A stretch of 6,113 nt of DNA from Acetobacteraceae bacterium. GTDB lineage: Bacteria > Pseudomonadota > Alphaproteobacteria > Acetobacterales > Acetobacteraceae. Within the stretch, counting starts at the first letter, position 1, and each line of letters begins with the position of its first letter. The translations under genes and the position numbers were made by a program. The notes under the pieces are model-generated. The model made no database searches and was not told the DNA's origin. It worked only from the letters and a program-made list of their open reading frames with translations. Where the stretch lies: assembly GCA_947462945.1 (NCBI GenBank), contig CANHTE010000098.1, positions 1 through 6,113 on the forward strand, written 5' to 3'. This document shows positions 1 to 6,113 of this stretch, piece by piece.

Positions 1-1674
1 CCATTCGATGCGCCGCTGCGGGTCGGTCACCACCACCAGATCCGTTGTGTGCCGCGCGATCTGGGAGAGCACTTCGATCTCCTCGGTCTTTCGCTTGAGA
101 TCGGAGATGTCCCGCAGCACCAGCAGATACCCCGAAGACGGTACCGCGGTGAGCGAGATGCGCCACCACCGCTCGCCGTCGCCCAGATCGAGCCCGAGCG
201 CCGGTGCCCTCACCACCTCGCCCCGCGTCATCTCGGCCAGCATGCGGCGGACGGCCTGGGCGCCGGCGGCCGGCAACAAAGCCTCCAGCGCCGTGCCGCA
301 GTGGCTTTCCCTCACCATGGGGGGGCACAAGCCAGCGCATGAGTGGCAGCGCAAGAAGGAGCCCTGCGTGTCCAGTTCGAGCACCATCTCCGGCATGGCC
401 GACAGCACCGCCCGCACGCGCGCGCTCTCGCGGCTGGTGGCCAGATGCGCCTGACGCAACGCGTCCTCCGCGTCGCGGCGCGAGAGGACGGCGGCCATGA
501 CCTTGGCCACCGAGCGGAACAGATGGACCTTGCCGGGAAGGAAATGGCGCAATCCGCGGACCGCATCGAAGCCCAGCACGCCTTGGCATACACCGTCCTG
601 CACCAATGCCACCGCCAGCCATGACCGCACGCCCTGCCCAGCGAGCAACAGCTTCCCGGCAGAGGCGTCGGGCAGGGCCGCGACATCTTGGATCTGCACC
701 TCGCCCGCGCTGTTGAGCGCCTCGTGCCAGGGTTGGATCACGCTCGCGGGGACGGCCTGCTGATGCTCGCGCATCGGCGCGACGCCAGGCGCACACCATT
801 CATGCGTGCGCGTGACAAGCCCGCCATCGGCGGAGAGCCGCAACACATAGACACGATCAATTTCCAACAGCCGGCCCAGGCGGTCCAGCGCATCCTCGAT
901 GGCGGCATCGGCCCCTCCCAGCGGCGCGCTCAGCAGCGCATCCTGGATCTCGACCATACGGGCCTGGGCTTCGGTCAGGCGTGAGAAGGCTCGGTTGACC
1001 GCCTCGAAGGGCGCATCCAGCACACCGCCGCCGACGGGCGCAACCCGGCCATCGACCAGGCTTGCGAGCAGCGCGTTGCGGCGCAGTTCACGCAGAGCGG
1101 TCAGCGACTGGCCCGCCATGCGTCCGATGCGCTCCAGCAGGCGCAGATCGCCTGCGGAGAAGCGTCCGGGCACGGCACTGCCCAGCAGCAGCGCCCCGGG
1201 CGCATCGCCCGGAATGGCAACCGGGGCGAAGAGCGTGGCGCTGAGCGGCGGGAAGTGCTCGGGTATCGCATTGCCCCGCAGCAGCGGCCAGTTGCTGCCC
1301 AAGCGCCGCGGCCGCTCGAGCATCCGCGGCGGGATCGGCAGCAGCAGGCCGACCTGGGCAGGCTCGATCGCAACCAGCACGCGCACGCCCTGCTCGGTGG
1401 CCTGCATGTACCATGCCTGCTCGATTTCGAGCCTGGTCTTCAGGCAGGCGAGCAGCGCTTGCAGCGCTGTCGTGGCATCGCACTGGCCGCTCAGGGCCTC
1501 CAGGGCGGCGAAGAGCGTGTTGCTCTCTGCCAGCGCCATCGCCTCGCGCCGGCGGAGCGTTTCCCGCTCGGCCAGCACGCTGCGTAAAGTCTCGCTTTCC
1601 AGCAGCAGGCGATGTTTGTCCGCCGACAGATCGGCGGGCGTTGCAACGGCGATGGGACGATTGGCTCGCGGCAT
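1..1674 (-). CDS. Multi-domain cytoplasmic sensor protein (GAF-GAF-PAS-PAS...), probable histidine kinase or c-di-GMP enzyme; 3' end outside window
   Basis: The minus-strand frame stays open from an ATG at 1674 to the window edge, giving 558 residues without a stop. Order: a charged helical, coiled-coil-like stretch (about 20-50); a first GAF-like domain (about 53-195); a helical linker; a second GAF domain (about 248-395, with the strand IDRVYVLRLSADG and the later segment GVLGFDAV); a short coiled coil; a PAS domain (about 420-520, opening VLSAMPEMVLELDTQGSFL and closing LLVLRDISDLKRK); and the start of a second PAS domain (from about 540, DLVVVTDPQRRIEW). No membrane segment is visible, so it is probably cytoplasmic. 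Such arrays normally end in a histidine kinase or GGDEF/EAL module; that part is missing, so the output is inferred. The frame has a TAG at 1687-1689, which makes the ATG at 1674 the first usable ATG; its Shine-Dalgarno sequence is poor. The upstream neighbour is the FIST gene, 56 bases away and probably co-transcribed. The first PAS domain is oddly rich in Cys and His. Confidence 0.85.
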   Translation of the reverse strand, partial: MPRANRPIAVATPADLSADKHRLLLESETLRSVLAERETLRRREAMALAESNTLFAALEALSGQCDATTALQALLACLKTRLEIEQAWYMQATEQGVRVLVAIEPAQVGLLLPIPPRMLERPRRLGSNWPLLRGNAIPEHFPPLSATLFAPVAIPGDAPGALLLGSAVPGRFSAGDLRLLERIGRMAGQSLTALRELRRNALLASLVDGRVAPVGGGVLDAPFEAVNRAFSRLTEAQARMVEIQDALLSAPLGGADAAIEDALDRLGRLLEIDRVYVLRLSADGGLVTRTHEWCAPGVAPMREHQQAVPASVIQPWHEALNSAGEVQIQDVAALPDASAGKLLLAGQGVRSWLAVALVQDGVCQGVLGFDAVRGLRHFLPGKVHLFRSVAKVMAAVLSRRDAEDALRQAHLATSRESARVRAVLSAMPEMVLELDTQGSFLRCHSCAGLCPPMVRESHCGTALEALLPAAGAQAVRRMLAEMTRGEVVRAPALGLDLGDGERWWRISLTAVPSSGYLLVLRDISDLKRKTEEIEVLSQIARHTTDLVVVTDPQRRIEW

Positions 1675-1730
1675 GGCTTGCGGATACTACTCGATGCCGC
1701 CGGCAACCAGCATGGCTTGGCGCAGGATGA

Positions 1731-2930
1731 TCACGCCGCGGCGAAGCTTGTGCAGGAAATCATCAGGTTGCCATGCTCCGGCAAGCCACCGAGTGCTGCG
1801 CCCTGCTCGCCAAAGGTGAAGACACCAAGCCACGGCGCGCCGCCCAGCTCCGCATTCACGCCCGCGCGGACCTCGGCCATGCGCTCGCGCACAGCCAGCA
1901 TGCAGCCGGCGCAATAGACCAAGAGAGCACCGGCGATGGGGGCGCGTAATTCCTCGCGGGCCTGCGCCGCGACGCGTCCGGCACGCGCCACAAGGCTCTC
2001 GGCCGCGCCGGTCATCTGCCAAATCCGGTCGCCTTCGGCGAGGTCGGCGAAGAGGTCGATCGATCCGTCGGGCTGCATCACTGCCGGATGCGCCAGCAGA
2101 TGGAAGGGCACGCCCAAGACATTGCGCGTGATGCGGCCAAGGGGCCAGAGCGTGGCCGGACCCAGGATGGAGAGCGGCACCGCGCCGGGGGGCGGCAATG
2201 CCTCGCCGGTCCAGCTGCGATAAACCTCCGCGGCGGGGCTGCCATCGATCTCGAACAACCGCCGGCCTTCGACGCGGGTGACGATGCCGGAGGCGCCGGT
2301 GGGCGCATAGCCGCTCTGATAGGCAGCCGTCGCGGGGCGCGAAGGAAACAGCACGGAGACAGCCAGGCCATCGGCATGCACCTTCAGCGGACCGAACTGC
2401 GCCCAAGCACCGGACATGTCATTATCTGCCGCGCTGCCGCCCAGCACCGGCGTGCCATGGCCCACGATATCGGCAATGCCGGCCAGAACCTGTTCCTCGC
2501 GCCCCGGCGCTACGGTCAGCCAGATCAGTTCGGGTACTTCGCCAGGCCGGCCGGATGCCGCCAATGCGGCTTCGGTCGCGGCCGCGGCGGCTGCACGCGC
2601 ATCTGCGCCCAACTCGGTCGAGGCGGTGCCAAAGTTGCCGTCGGCATCCCAGATCGCCAATGCGCCGACGCCGGAGCCACTGTCGATCAGCAGGCCCTGA
2701 TCCGACATCACGCCCAGGCAGGAGGAGCCGCCATGCAGCGCAACGTCCGCAAAGCGTAGACGCGCGGCTGCATGCAGCCCAGCGGCATCGCTGCCCGCGG
2801 CAAAGTGCAGCGCCAGGAAGCAGGGCGCGCCACGCCGTGGCAGGTCGAGGCCGGCTGCGATCTTGTCGATCGCGCTCTCGGGGTCGGCGGCGTCGGTCAG
2901 CGCGGAAGCGATTGTTAACGCTTTCTTCAT
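1731..2930 (-). CDS. FIST domain (FIST_N plus FIST_C) signal transduction protein, NosP-like
   Basis: This 399-residue soluble protein has no signal peptide or membrane segment. FIST_N spans about residues 35-225, with the core strand and loop LHGGSSCLGVMSDQG (65-79), the DADGNFG turn (95-101) and the GGSAADN motif (164-170). FIST_C spans about 232-390, with the segment EVYRSWTGE, a YCAGC motif (339-343), GVFTFGEQG (369-377) and a late His386. Length and both domains match full-length FIST proteins. Known members include NosP, a haem-binding nitric oxide sensor that regulates a neighbouring kinase; FIST domains in general are proposed small-ligand sensors. The sensor gene directly downstream supports a partner role. 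Haem or NO binding here is inference. The ATG at 2930 is preferred over an in-frame TTG at 2987 because it has a purine-rich AAAAGAAG just upstream and gives the usual N-terminus; the TTG start would abut a palindrome. Confidence 0.92.
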   Translation of the reverse strand: MKKALTIASALTDAADPESAIDKIAAGLDLPRRGAPCFLALHFAAGSDAAGLHAAARLRFADVALHGGSSCLGVMSDQGLLIDSGSGVGALAIWDADGNFGTASTELGADARAAAAAATEAALAASGRPGEVPELIWLTVAPGREEQVLAGIADIVGHGTPVLGGSAADNDMSGAWAQFGPLKVHADGLAVSVLFPSRPATAAYQSGYAPTGASGIVTRVEGRRLFEIDGSPAAEVYRSWTGEALPPPGAVPLSILGPATLWPLGRITRNVLGVPFHLLAHPAVMQPDGSIDLFADLAEGDRIWQMTGAAESLVARAGRVAAQAREELRAPIAGALLVYCAGCMLAVRERMAEVRAGVNAELGGAPWLGVFTFGEQGAALGGLPEHGNLMISCTSFAAA

Positions 2931-2987
2931 TTGCTTCTTTTGACGCAGTTGACCGCAAGACGCCAGGGCGCGGAAGGCGAGGCACAA
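2931..2987 (-). promoter_or_regulatory. Leader of the FIST-sensor unit, with ribosome binding region
   Basis: These 57 bases separate the palindrome at 2988-3003 from the ATG of the FIST gene. On the minus strand the sequence just before the ATG is AAAAGAAGCAA, a weak purine-rich ribosome binding site that supports the start at 2930. I could not find a convincing -35/-10 pair on either strand; the promoter may lie under the palindrome or in the remnant insertion sequence. Confidence 0.4.
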
Positions 2988-3003
2988 CTATCCGAACGGA
3001 TAG
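2988..3003. promoter_or_regulatory. Perfect 16-bp palindrome, candidate operator upstream of the FIST gene
   Basis: The plus strand reads CTATCCGAACGGATAG: two 7-base arms, CTATCCG and CGGATAG, match perfectly around a 2-base AA centre. Arm length and spacing are typical of sites bound by homodimeric helix-turn-helix repressors, for example the TetR family; this is inference from shape only. It lies 57 bases upstream of the FIST start codon and next to the insertion sequence fragment, so it could control the FIST-sensor unit or be left from a lost gene. There is no T-run beside it, which argues against a terminator. Confidence 0.45.
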
Positions 3004-3025
3004 GCTCTGCGATCACGGCCCGGGG

Positions 3026-3154
3026 CGGCACCTGATCGAGTGCTGCTTCAGCAAGCTCAAGCAGTTCCGTCGTGTCGCAACCCGCTTCGAAAAGACAGCC
3101 AGGAACGACCTCGCCGTCGTCACTCTCGCCGCCACCATCCTGTGGCTACGGTAA
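3026..3154 (+). pseudogene. C-terminal fragment of an IS5-family transposase
   Basis: The plus-strand frame encodes about 42 residues from RHLIECCFSKLK through RRVATRFEKTARNDLAV to TILWLR, then TAA. This is the typical last part of IS5-family (IS427-like) transposases and contains the R-x3-E-x6-K part of the conserved Y-x2-R-x3-E-x6-K signature, including the probable last acidic residue of the DDE triad. The tyrosine expected three residues before the arginine is replaced by glycine. Upstream, in DRLCDHGPG, similarity fades quickly; the first two catalytic Asp regions and the left end are absent. The frame stays open back into the FIST gene, but that part is an antisense shadow. The fragment cannot encode an active transposase. 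It may start somewhat earlier, near 2990. Confidence 0.82.
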
Positions 3155-3171
3155 GTGTCCACAGAACCTAG
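3155..3171 (+). mobile_element. Probable right terminal repeat of the IS5-family remnant, followed by CTAG
   Basis: Directly after the transposase stop codon lies GTGTCCACAGAAC, followed by CTAG at 3168-3171. In IS5-family elements of this type the transposase gene ends within or just before the right inverted repeat, and the IS427 group prefers short YTAR targets, which CTAG fits. So 3155-3167 is probably the element end and CTAG the target or duplication. No matching left repeat is present in the window, so this is inference from position and family habit. Confidence 0.45.
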
Positions 3172-3385
3172 ACCCTTGGAGCTGCCCCGCCTGCTGGCGC
3201 TGTGCTCGGCCGGCTCGGGTGCAAATGCAGTAATTCCTGTAGCCTGATACATGGCTTCAAACTGTGCCCGTGGCCGCCACGGGCGCACCCTAGCTTTGGT
3301 GGGGGGCACGCGGCTGCCTGAAGGTCGGGGAAACCATTGTCGGTAGCGCTTGGCTTGAGCGATCTCCAGACAATCATTGCAAATA
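3172..3385. other. Unassigned spacer between the GMC gene and the IS remnant
   Basis: No recognisable gene lies here. A minus-strand frame beginning at a GTG at 3405, inside the GMC 3' end, crosses it and carries a CxxC motif (ICNDCLEIAQ) faintly like the second half of a ClpX-type zinc finger. The first Cys pair is missing at the right spacing and the frame then runs into the insertion sequence fragment, so I do not call it a gene. It could be debris of a gene interrupted by the insertion. The only clear structure is the hairpin at 3263-3287. Confidence 0.4.
3263..3287 (-). terminator. GC-rich hairpin downstream of the GMC operon, possible terminator
   Basis: An 11-bp stem (3263-3273 with 3277-3287, one G-T mismatch that can wobble in RNA) closes on a 3-base loop; the inner arms GCCCGTGG and CCACGGGC pair perfectly. 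It lies about 100 bases past the GMC stop codon. On the minus strand it is followed by CAGTTTGAA, only a short T-run, so it is at best a weak intrinsic terminator. It could equally be an mRNA 3' stabilising hairpin or a structure from the unassigned DNA. Confidence 0.3.
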
Positions 3386-5128
3386 TCAGTGCCAGGCAGC
3401 GGCACTCCCGCGGCACCGCAGTTGGTTCTGTCTTAGCCCATCCGCCATTTTTTCCGCGATCATCGCGACGGGGATGTTGAGGTTGGCACAGGGAATGGAA
3501 GGCATGACGGAGGCGTCGCAGACCATCAGCCCCTCCACGCCCAGCACTCGGCCGGTCGGGTCGCATACGCTCATGGGGTCGTCAGCCGCGCCCATCCGGC
3601 ATGTGCCGCTCGGGTGCCATACGCCGCCCACATGGCGGCGCAGATGGGCACGCAGGCTGGCCTCGTCAGCGAGGAGCGCCTGCAGCGGCGCGCCCTCCTG
3701 CGCGAGCGCTAGGAAGTGACCACGCGCCGCGGCGCTGACATCCATGGCGGGCCCGGCCAAGGATGTCAGGACCGCATTGAGGGTGGTGGGGCGCAGCAGG
3801 CGCTTAACCTTGGCCGAGTAGGTGGACGGAAAGACCACCTGCACGCTCCGGCCGAGCGAAGGTGAGAGCAACACATCCGCGGCGAGGTGAAAGGCCTGCA
3901 TTAGCCGCGCTTCGTCCCGCGGGTCGGAGAGCAGATCGAATTCTACGACCGGCGGCGCGTCCGCCTCTGCCGATTGCAGCGCCACCCGCCCGCGTGAGCG
4001 GCTGTGGTTTACCCAATTGAACAACGTGCCGATGCGCTGCCCCACCGCATGCCAGCCAGAGCGAACGTTGACTGCAAGGTGCATATCGCCTGGTGGCTCG
4101 CCCTCCAGCCCGGAGGACCAGCGAAGAATAGTGGGGATGTGGTAGTGCTCGCCTGGCGCCATCCGCGCGCTTGGGTGCAGGAAGGCAGAGACGCCGATCG
4201 AGGGGTGTTCCTGCAGGTTCCTCCCCACGCCCGCGCGGTCAGCAGCGACGGGGATGCCCAGCGCGGCAAGGTCCCGCGCCGGGCCTATGCCGCTGCGAAG
4301 CAGCAGCGCGGGGGATTGCAGCGCGCCCATGCTCACGACGAACAGGCCGGCGCGGAGTTCCTCCTCGGCGCCATCCCGCCGCAGCTTGGCGGCCACCACG
4401 CGCCCCTTCTCAATGCGGAGCCGCTCGACCACGGTACCCGTGCGGATGGCAAGGTTGGGCCGCCGCCGGACGGCCTCCGTCAGATAGGCCGTGGCGAAGG
4501 ACGCGCGACGGCCAGCCTCGTCCATGTTGACCGCGATGGGAAAGACGCCGTCCTCCCAGCGCCCATTCTGGTCGGGATGCGCCGTGAAGCCGCGCTGCAG
4601 TAGCTCCGCCTCGACGGCGCGGGCGAAGCCTGGCTCATTGCCGCGGGGCAGCCGGCGAATGGGAACGGGCCCGTGCGCGCCGTGTAGTTCGAGGTCCGTG
4701 CCGAAGTCTACGTCGCGCTCCAACTTACGGAAATAGGGGAGGACGTCGCGCCAGCCCCACCCCGCGGCGCCCTCTGTCTCCCACTCGTCATAGTCCTGCG
4801 GTGCGCCGCGATTGGCGCCGATGCCGTTGATGCTGGAGCCACCGCCCAGGATCCGCGCCTGCTCATAGGGACGTTCCTCGACCGGTGAATTGCCGGCGCC
4901 GCGCCCGCCCATCCGCACTCGCAGGGCGGGCCAGGTCCAGCCAGGATTGAAATAGGCGCGCCCGGGATAGGGGGAGGCGATCTCGCGCGGGATGGACTCC
5001 GCGCTCAGATCTGCCCCGGCCTCGACCAGCACCACGCGCAGGCTTGCATCCTCGCTCAGCCTCGCGGCCAAGACGCAGCCTGCGCTGCCGCCGCCTAGGA
5101 TAGCGATGTCCCACTCCGGCGCGTTCAC
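3386..5128 (-). CDS. GMC family FAD-dependent oxidoreductase (alcohol/choline dehydrogenase-like)
   Basis: This 580-residue protein is a full-length GMC flavoenzyme, a family that oxidises primary alcohols, sugars or choline-like substrates using FAD. It shows the N-terminal dinucleotide fold GGGSAG (12-17) with the ribose-binding Glu36, the first GMC signature ARILGGGSSINGIGANRG (91-108), the second signature GALQSPALLLRSGIGP (268-283), and a GMC_C domain with HPSGTCRMG. By alignment from memory with BetA and choline oxidase, His505 and Asn551 (in NLNIP) are the active-site pair. There is no signal peptide or Tat motif, so it is probably cytoplasmic. It starts at GTG 5128, overlapping the upstream solute-binding gene stop by four bases (GTGA); no good ribosome site is seen, which suggests translational coupling. 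Met267 occupies a position usually held by a small residue. The tail after about 567 looks unconserved. The substrate is unknown; calling it choline dehydrogenase would be unsafe. Confidence 0.95.
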   Translation of the reverse strand: MNAPEWDIAILGGGSAGCVLAARLSEDASLRVVLVEAGADLSAESIPREIASPYPGRAYFNPGWTWPALRVRMGGRGAGNSPVEERPYEQARILGGGSSINGIGANRGAPQDYDEWETEGAAGWGWRDVLPYFRKLERDVDFGTDLELHGAHGPVPIRRLPRGNEPGFARAVEAELLQRGFTAHPDQNGRWEDGVFPIAVNMDEAGRRASFATAYLTEAVRRRPNLAIRTGTVVERLRIEKGRVVAAKLRRDGAEEELRAGLFVVSMGALQSPALLLRSGIGPARDLAALGIPVAADRAGVGRNLQEHPSIGVSAFLHPSARMAPGEHYHIPTILRWSSGLEGEPPGDMHLAVNVRSGWHAVGQRIGTLFNWVNHSRSRGRVALQSAEADAPPVVEFDLLSDPRDEARLMQAFHLAADVLLSPSLGRSVQVVFPSTYSAKVKRLLRPTTLNAVLTSLAGPAMDVSAAARGHFLALAQEGAPLQALLADEASLRAHLRRHVGGVWHPSGTCRMGAADDPMSVCDPTGRVLGVEGLMVCDASVMPSIPCANLNIPVAMIAEKMADGLRQNQLRCRGSAAAWH

Positions 5129-6113
5129 GCGCGTCGCACGTTCCAGAAATAGGCGACGGAGCCCGGCAGGACGCCCGTGAGCGTGTCCCGGTGGGCATGG
5201 CGATGGAAGAACTGGCCGAGCGGCAGGGTGGGCACGGTCTCGAAGCTGATGCGGTGGATGGCATCGAGGGTGCGGTTAGCCGCCTCAGGCGTCGGCGCGT
5301 CGAGCCATTCGCGCGTCAGGCGCTCCACCTCGGCGTTCTCGTACCAGCCGGCCCAGCCATTGGCGCCTTGGCCGCGGATCGTCGCGTTCATGGCCGGGTT
5401 GGCGATCGAGACGCTGGGCCAGTTTGTGCAGGCGAGGCTCCAGCCGCCACGCTCCACCGGCTCGCGCGAGGCGCGGCGGGCCAGCGAGGCGCCCCAATCC
5501 ATCTCCTGCAGGTCCACGTTGATGCCGATGCGCCGCATGAGGTCCGCGAGGAGCTGCCCGTGCGGCGTAATGGAGGGGAAGTCGGTCGGGTTGATGATCA
5601 CCGCGCGTTCGCCCCCATAGCCTGAGGCGCGCACCGCCGCGCGTGCGGCATCGAGGTCACGCGGCGGACGCATCTGGTCGGCTCCCACCTCGTTCACGCC
5701 GGGCATGCCGCAGGGGAACAGCGCGAGGCACTGGCGGAAGGCGGCCTCGTCCCCGCCCACGATCGGCAGCATGAGGTCCCGCTGGGAGATGGCGCCAAGG
5801 ACGGCGCGGCGAAGCGCCTGGTTGTTGAACGGCGGATGGAGGTGGTTGAAGCGCGCCACGGAGACGAGGCCGAAGGGGTCTGAACGCTCCACCCGCACGC
5901 CGCGCCGCCGCGCAAGGGCGGGGGCCAGGTCGGGTAGGATCTGCTCCCACCAGTCCACCTCGCCGGCCTGGAGTGCCCCCGCCGCCGTCGCGGCGTCGGG
6001 CAGGATGGACCACTCCATCCGCTCGAAATGCACCTGCTTGCCGCCCGAGGTCCAATCCGGCGCTTCCGGCCGGGGCTGGTAGCCGTCGAAGCGCGTGTAG
6101 ACGGCGCGGCTGC
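5125..6113 (-). CDS. ABC transporter substrate-binding protein, family 5 (peptide/nickel type), C-terminal part; 5' end outside window
   Basis: The frame is open from the window edge to a TGA at 5125-5127, giving 329 visible residues; the signal peptide and N-terminal third are outside. Typical family 5 (SBP_bac_5, DppA/OppA-like) features follow in order: YTRFDGYQPRPE near the edge; the segment RMEWSILPDAATAAGALQAGEVDWWE; the hinge-side region FNHLHPPFNNQALRRAVLGAI; the GGW and TNWP segment in lobe II; and the end LTGVLPGSVAYFWNVRRA. The mature protein would be periplasmic and would deliver an oligopeptide or other small organic solute to an inner-membrane permease. No permease or ATPase genes are in the window; they may lie upstream. 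The GMC gene follows with a 4-base overlap, so uptake and oxidation of a related substrate is plausible. A GTG at 6033 is internal, not the start, because family similarity continues upstream of it. Confidence 0.95.
   Translation of the reverse strand, partial: SRAVYTRFDGYQPRPEAPDWTSGGKQVHFERMEWSILPDAATAAGALQAGEVDWWEQILPDLAPALARRRGVRVERSDPFGLVSVARFNHLHPPFNNQALRRAVLGAISQRDLMLPIVGGDEAAFRQCLALFPCGMPGVNEVGADQMRPPRDLDAARAAVRASGYGGERAVIINPTDFPSITPHGQLLADLMRRIGINVDLQEMDWGASLARRASREPVERGGWSLACTNWPSVSIANPAMNATIRGQGANGWAGWYENAEVERLTREWLDAPTPEAANRTLDAIHRISFETVPTLPLGQFFHRHAHRDTLTGVLPGSVAYFWNVRRA

Noticed and set aside
899..1819. Plus-strand frame of 306 codons
   Set aside because: It is antisense to the sensor gene, runs through the end of the FIST gene, is very rich in Ser, Arg and Ala, and shows no domain. 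This is a normal shadow frame in high-GC DNA.
1687..2406. Minus-strand frame of 239 codons overlapping the FIST gene
   Set aside because: It is a shifted frame inside the FIST coding region, Arg/Gly/Ala-rich and without recognisable motifs; the FIST frame has clear family motifs along its length.
2088..2759. Plus-strand frame of 223 codons
   Set aside because: It is fully antisense to the FIST gene, with shadow-type composition and no recognisable family.
2930..2987. Alternative TTG start of the FIST gene at 2987
   Set aside because: The extra 19 residues look unlike FIST N-termini, and the TTG abuts the palindrome so there is no room for a ribosome site. The ATG at 2930 fits better.
2555..3025. 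Upstream part of the frame that ends in the transposase fragment
   Set aside because: Only the last ~42 codons resemble a transposase. The rest is antisense to the FIST gene, Arg/Ser-rich, and open only by chance.
4004..4603. Plus-strand frame of 199 codons
   Set aside because: It is antisense to the GMC gene, which has complete family motifs in its own frame; no motif is seen in this one.
1..6113. CRISPR arrays, tRNA, rRNA or riboswitch
   Set aside because: I saw no regularly spaced repeats, no cloverleaf-like sequence and no conserved RNA motif on either strand. Almost all of the window is protein coding.

Overview
The window is high-GC DNA with strong third-position GC bias and long shadow frames. 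The substrate-binding protein, GMC dehydrogenase and IS5-type fragment look most like those of an alphaproteobacterium, possibly Acetobacteraceae (for example the Roseomonas group). That placement is inferred from sequence style, not from a search. All four real protein genes lie on the minus strand; the only plus-strand coding trace is a transposase fragment.

Read in the direction of transcription (high to low coordinates), the right half (6113-3386) is the end of a catabolic or uptake operon. It holds the C-terminal part of a family 5 extracellular solute-binding protein of a peptide/nickel-type ABC importer. A complete FAD-dependent GMC oxidoreductase follows, its GTG start overlapping the upstream stop as GTGA, so the two are probably translationally coupled. 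The substrate of neither can be read from the sequence.

The middle (3385-2931) is a junction without an intact gene. It contains about 215 bases of unassigned DNA with a GC-rich hairpin that may end the GMC operon. Next comes the 3' end of an IS5-family element (transposase C-terminus plus probable terminal repeat). Then there is a perfect 16-bp palindrome 57 bases upstream of the next gene.

The left half (2930-1) is a two-gene signalling unit: a complete soluble FIST_N/FIST_C protein and, 56 bases downstream, a large multi-sensor protein (coiled coil, GAF, GAF, PAS, start of a second PAS) that runs out of the window before its output domain. FIST proteins next to sensor kinases or cyclic-di-GMP enzymes are the arrangement described for NosP, a haem-based nitric oxide sensor that controls a partner kinase. 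This pair is the best candidate for an interesting system here, though ligand and output are unproven. An unusual cluster of Cys and His residues in the PAS domain, and a CxxC in the FIST_C domain, are worth checking.
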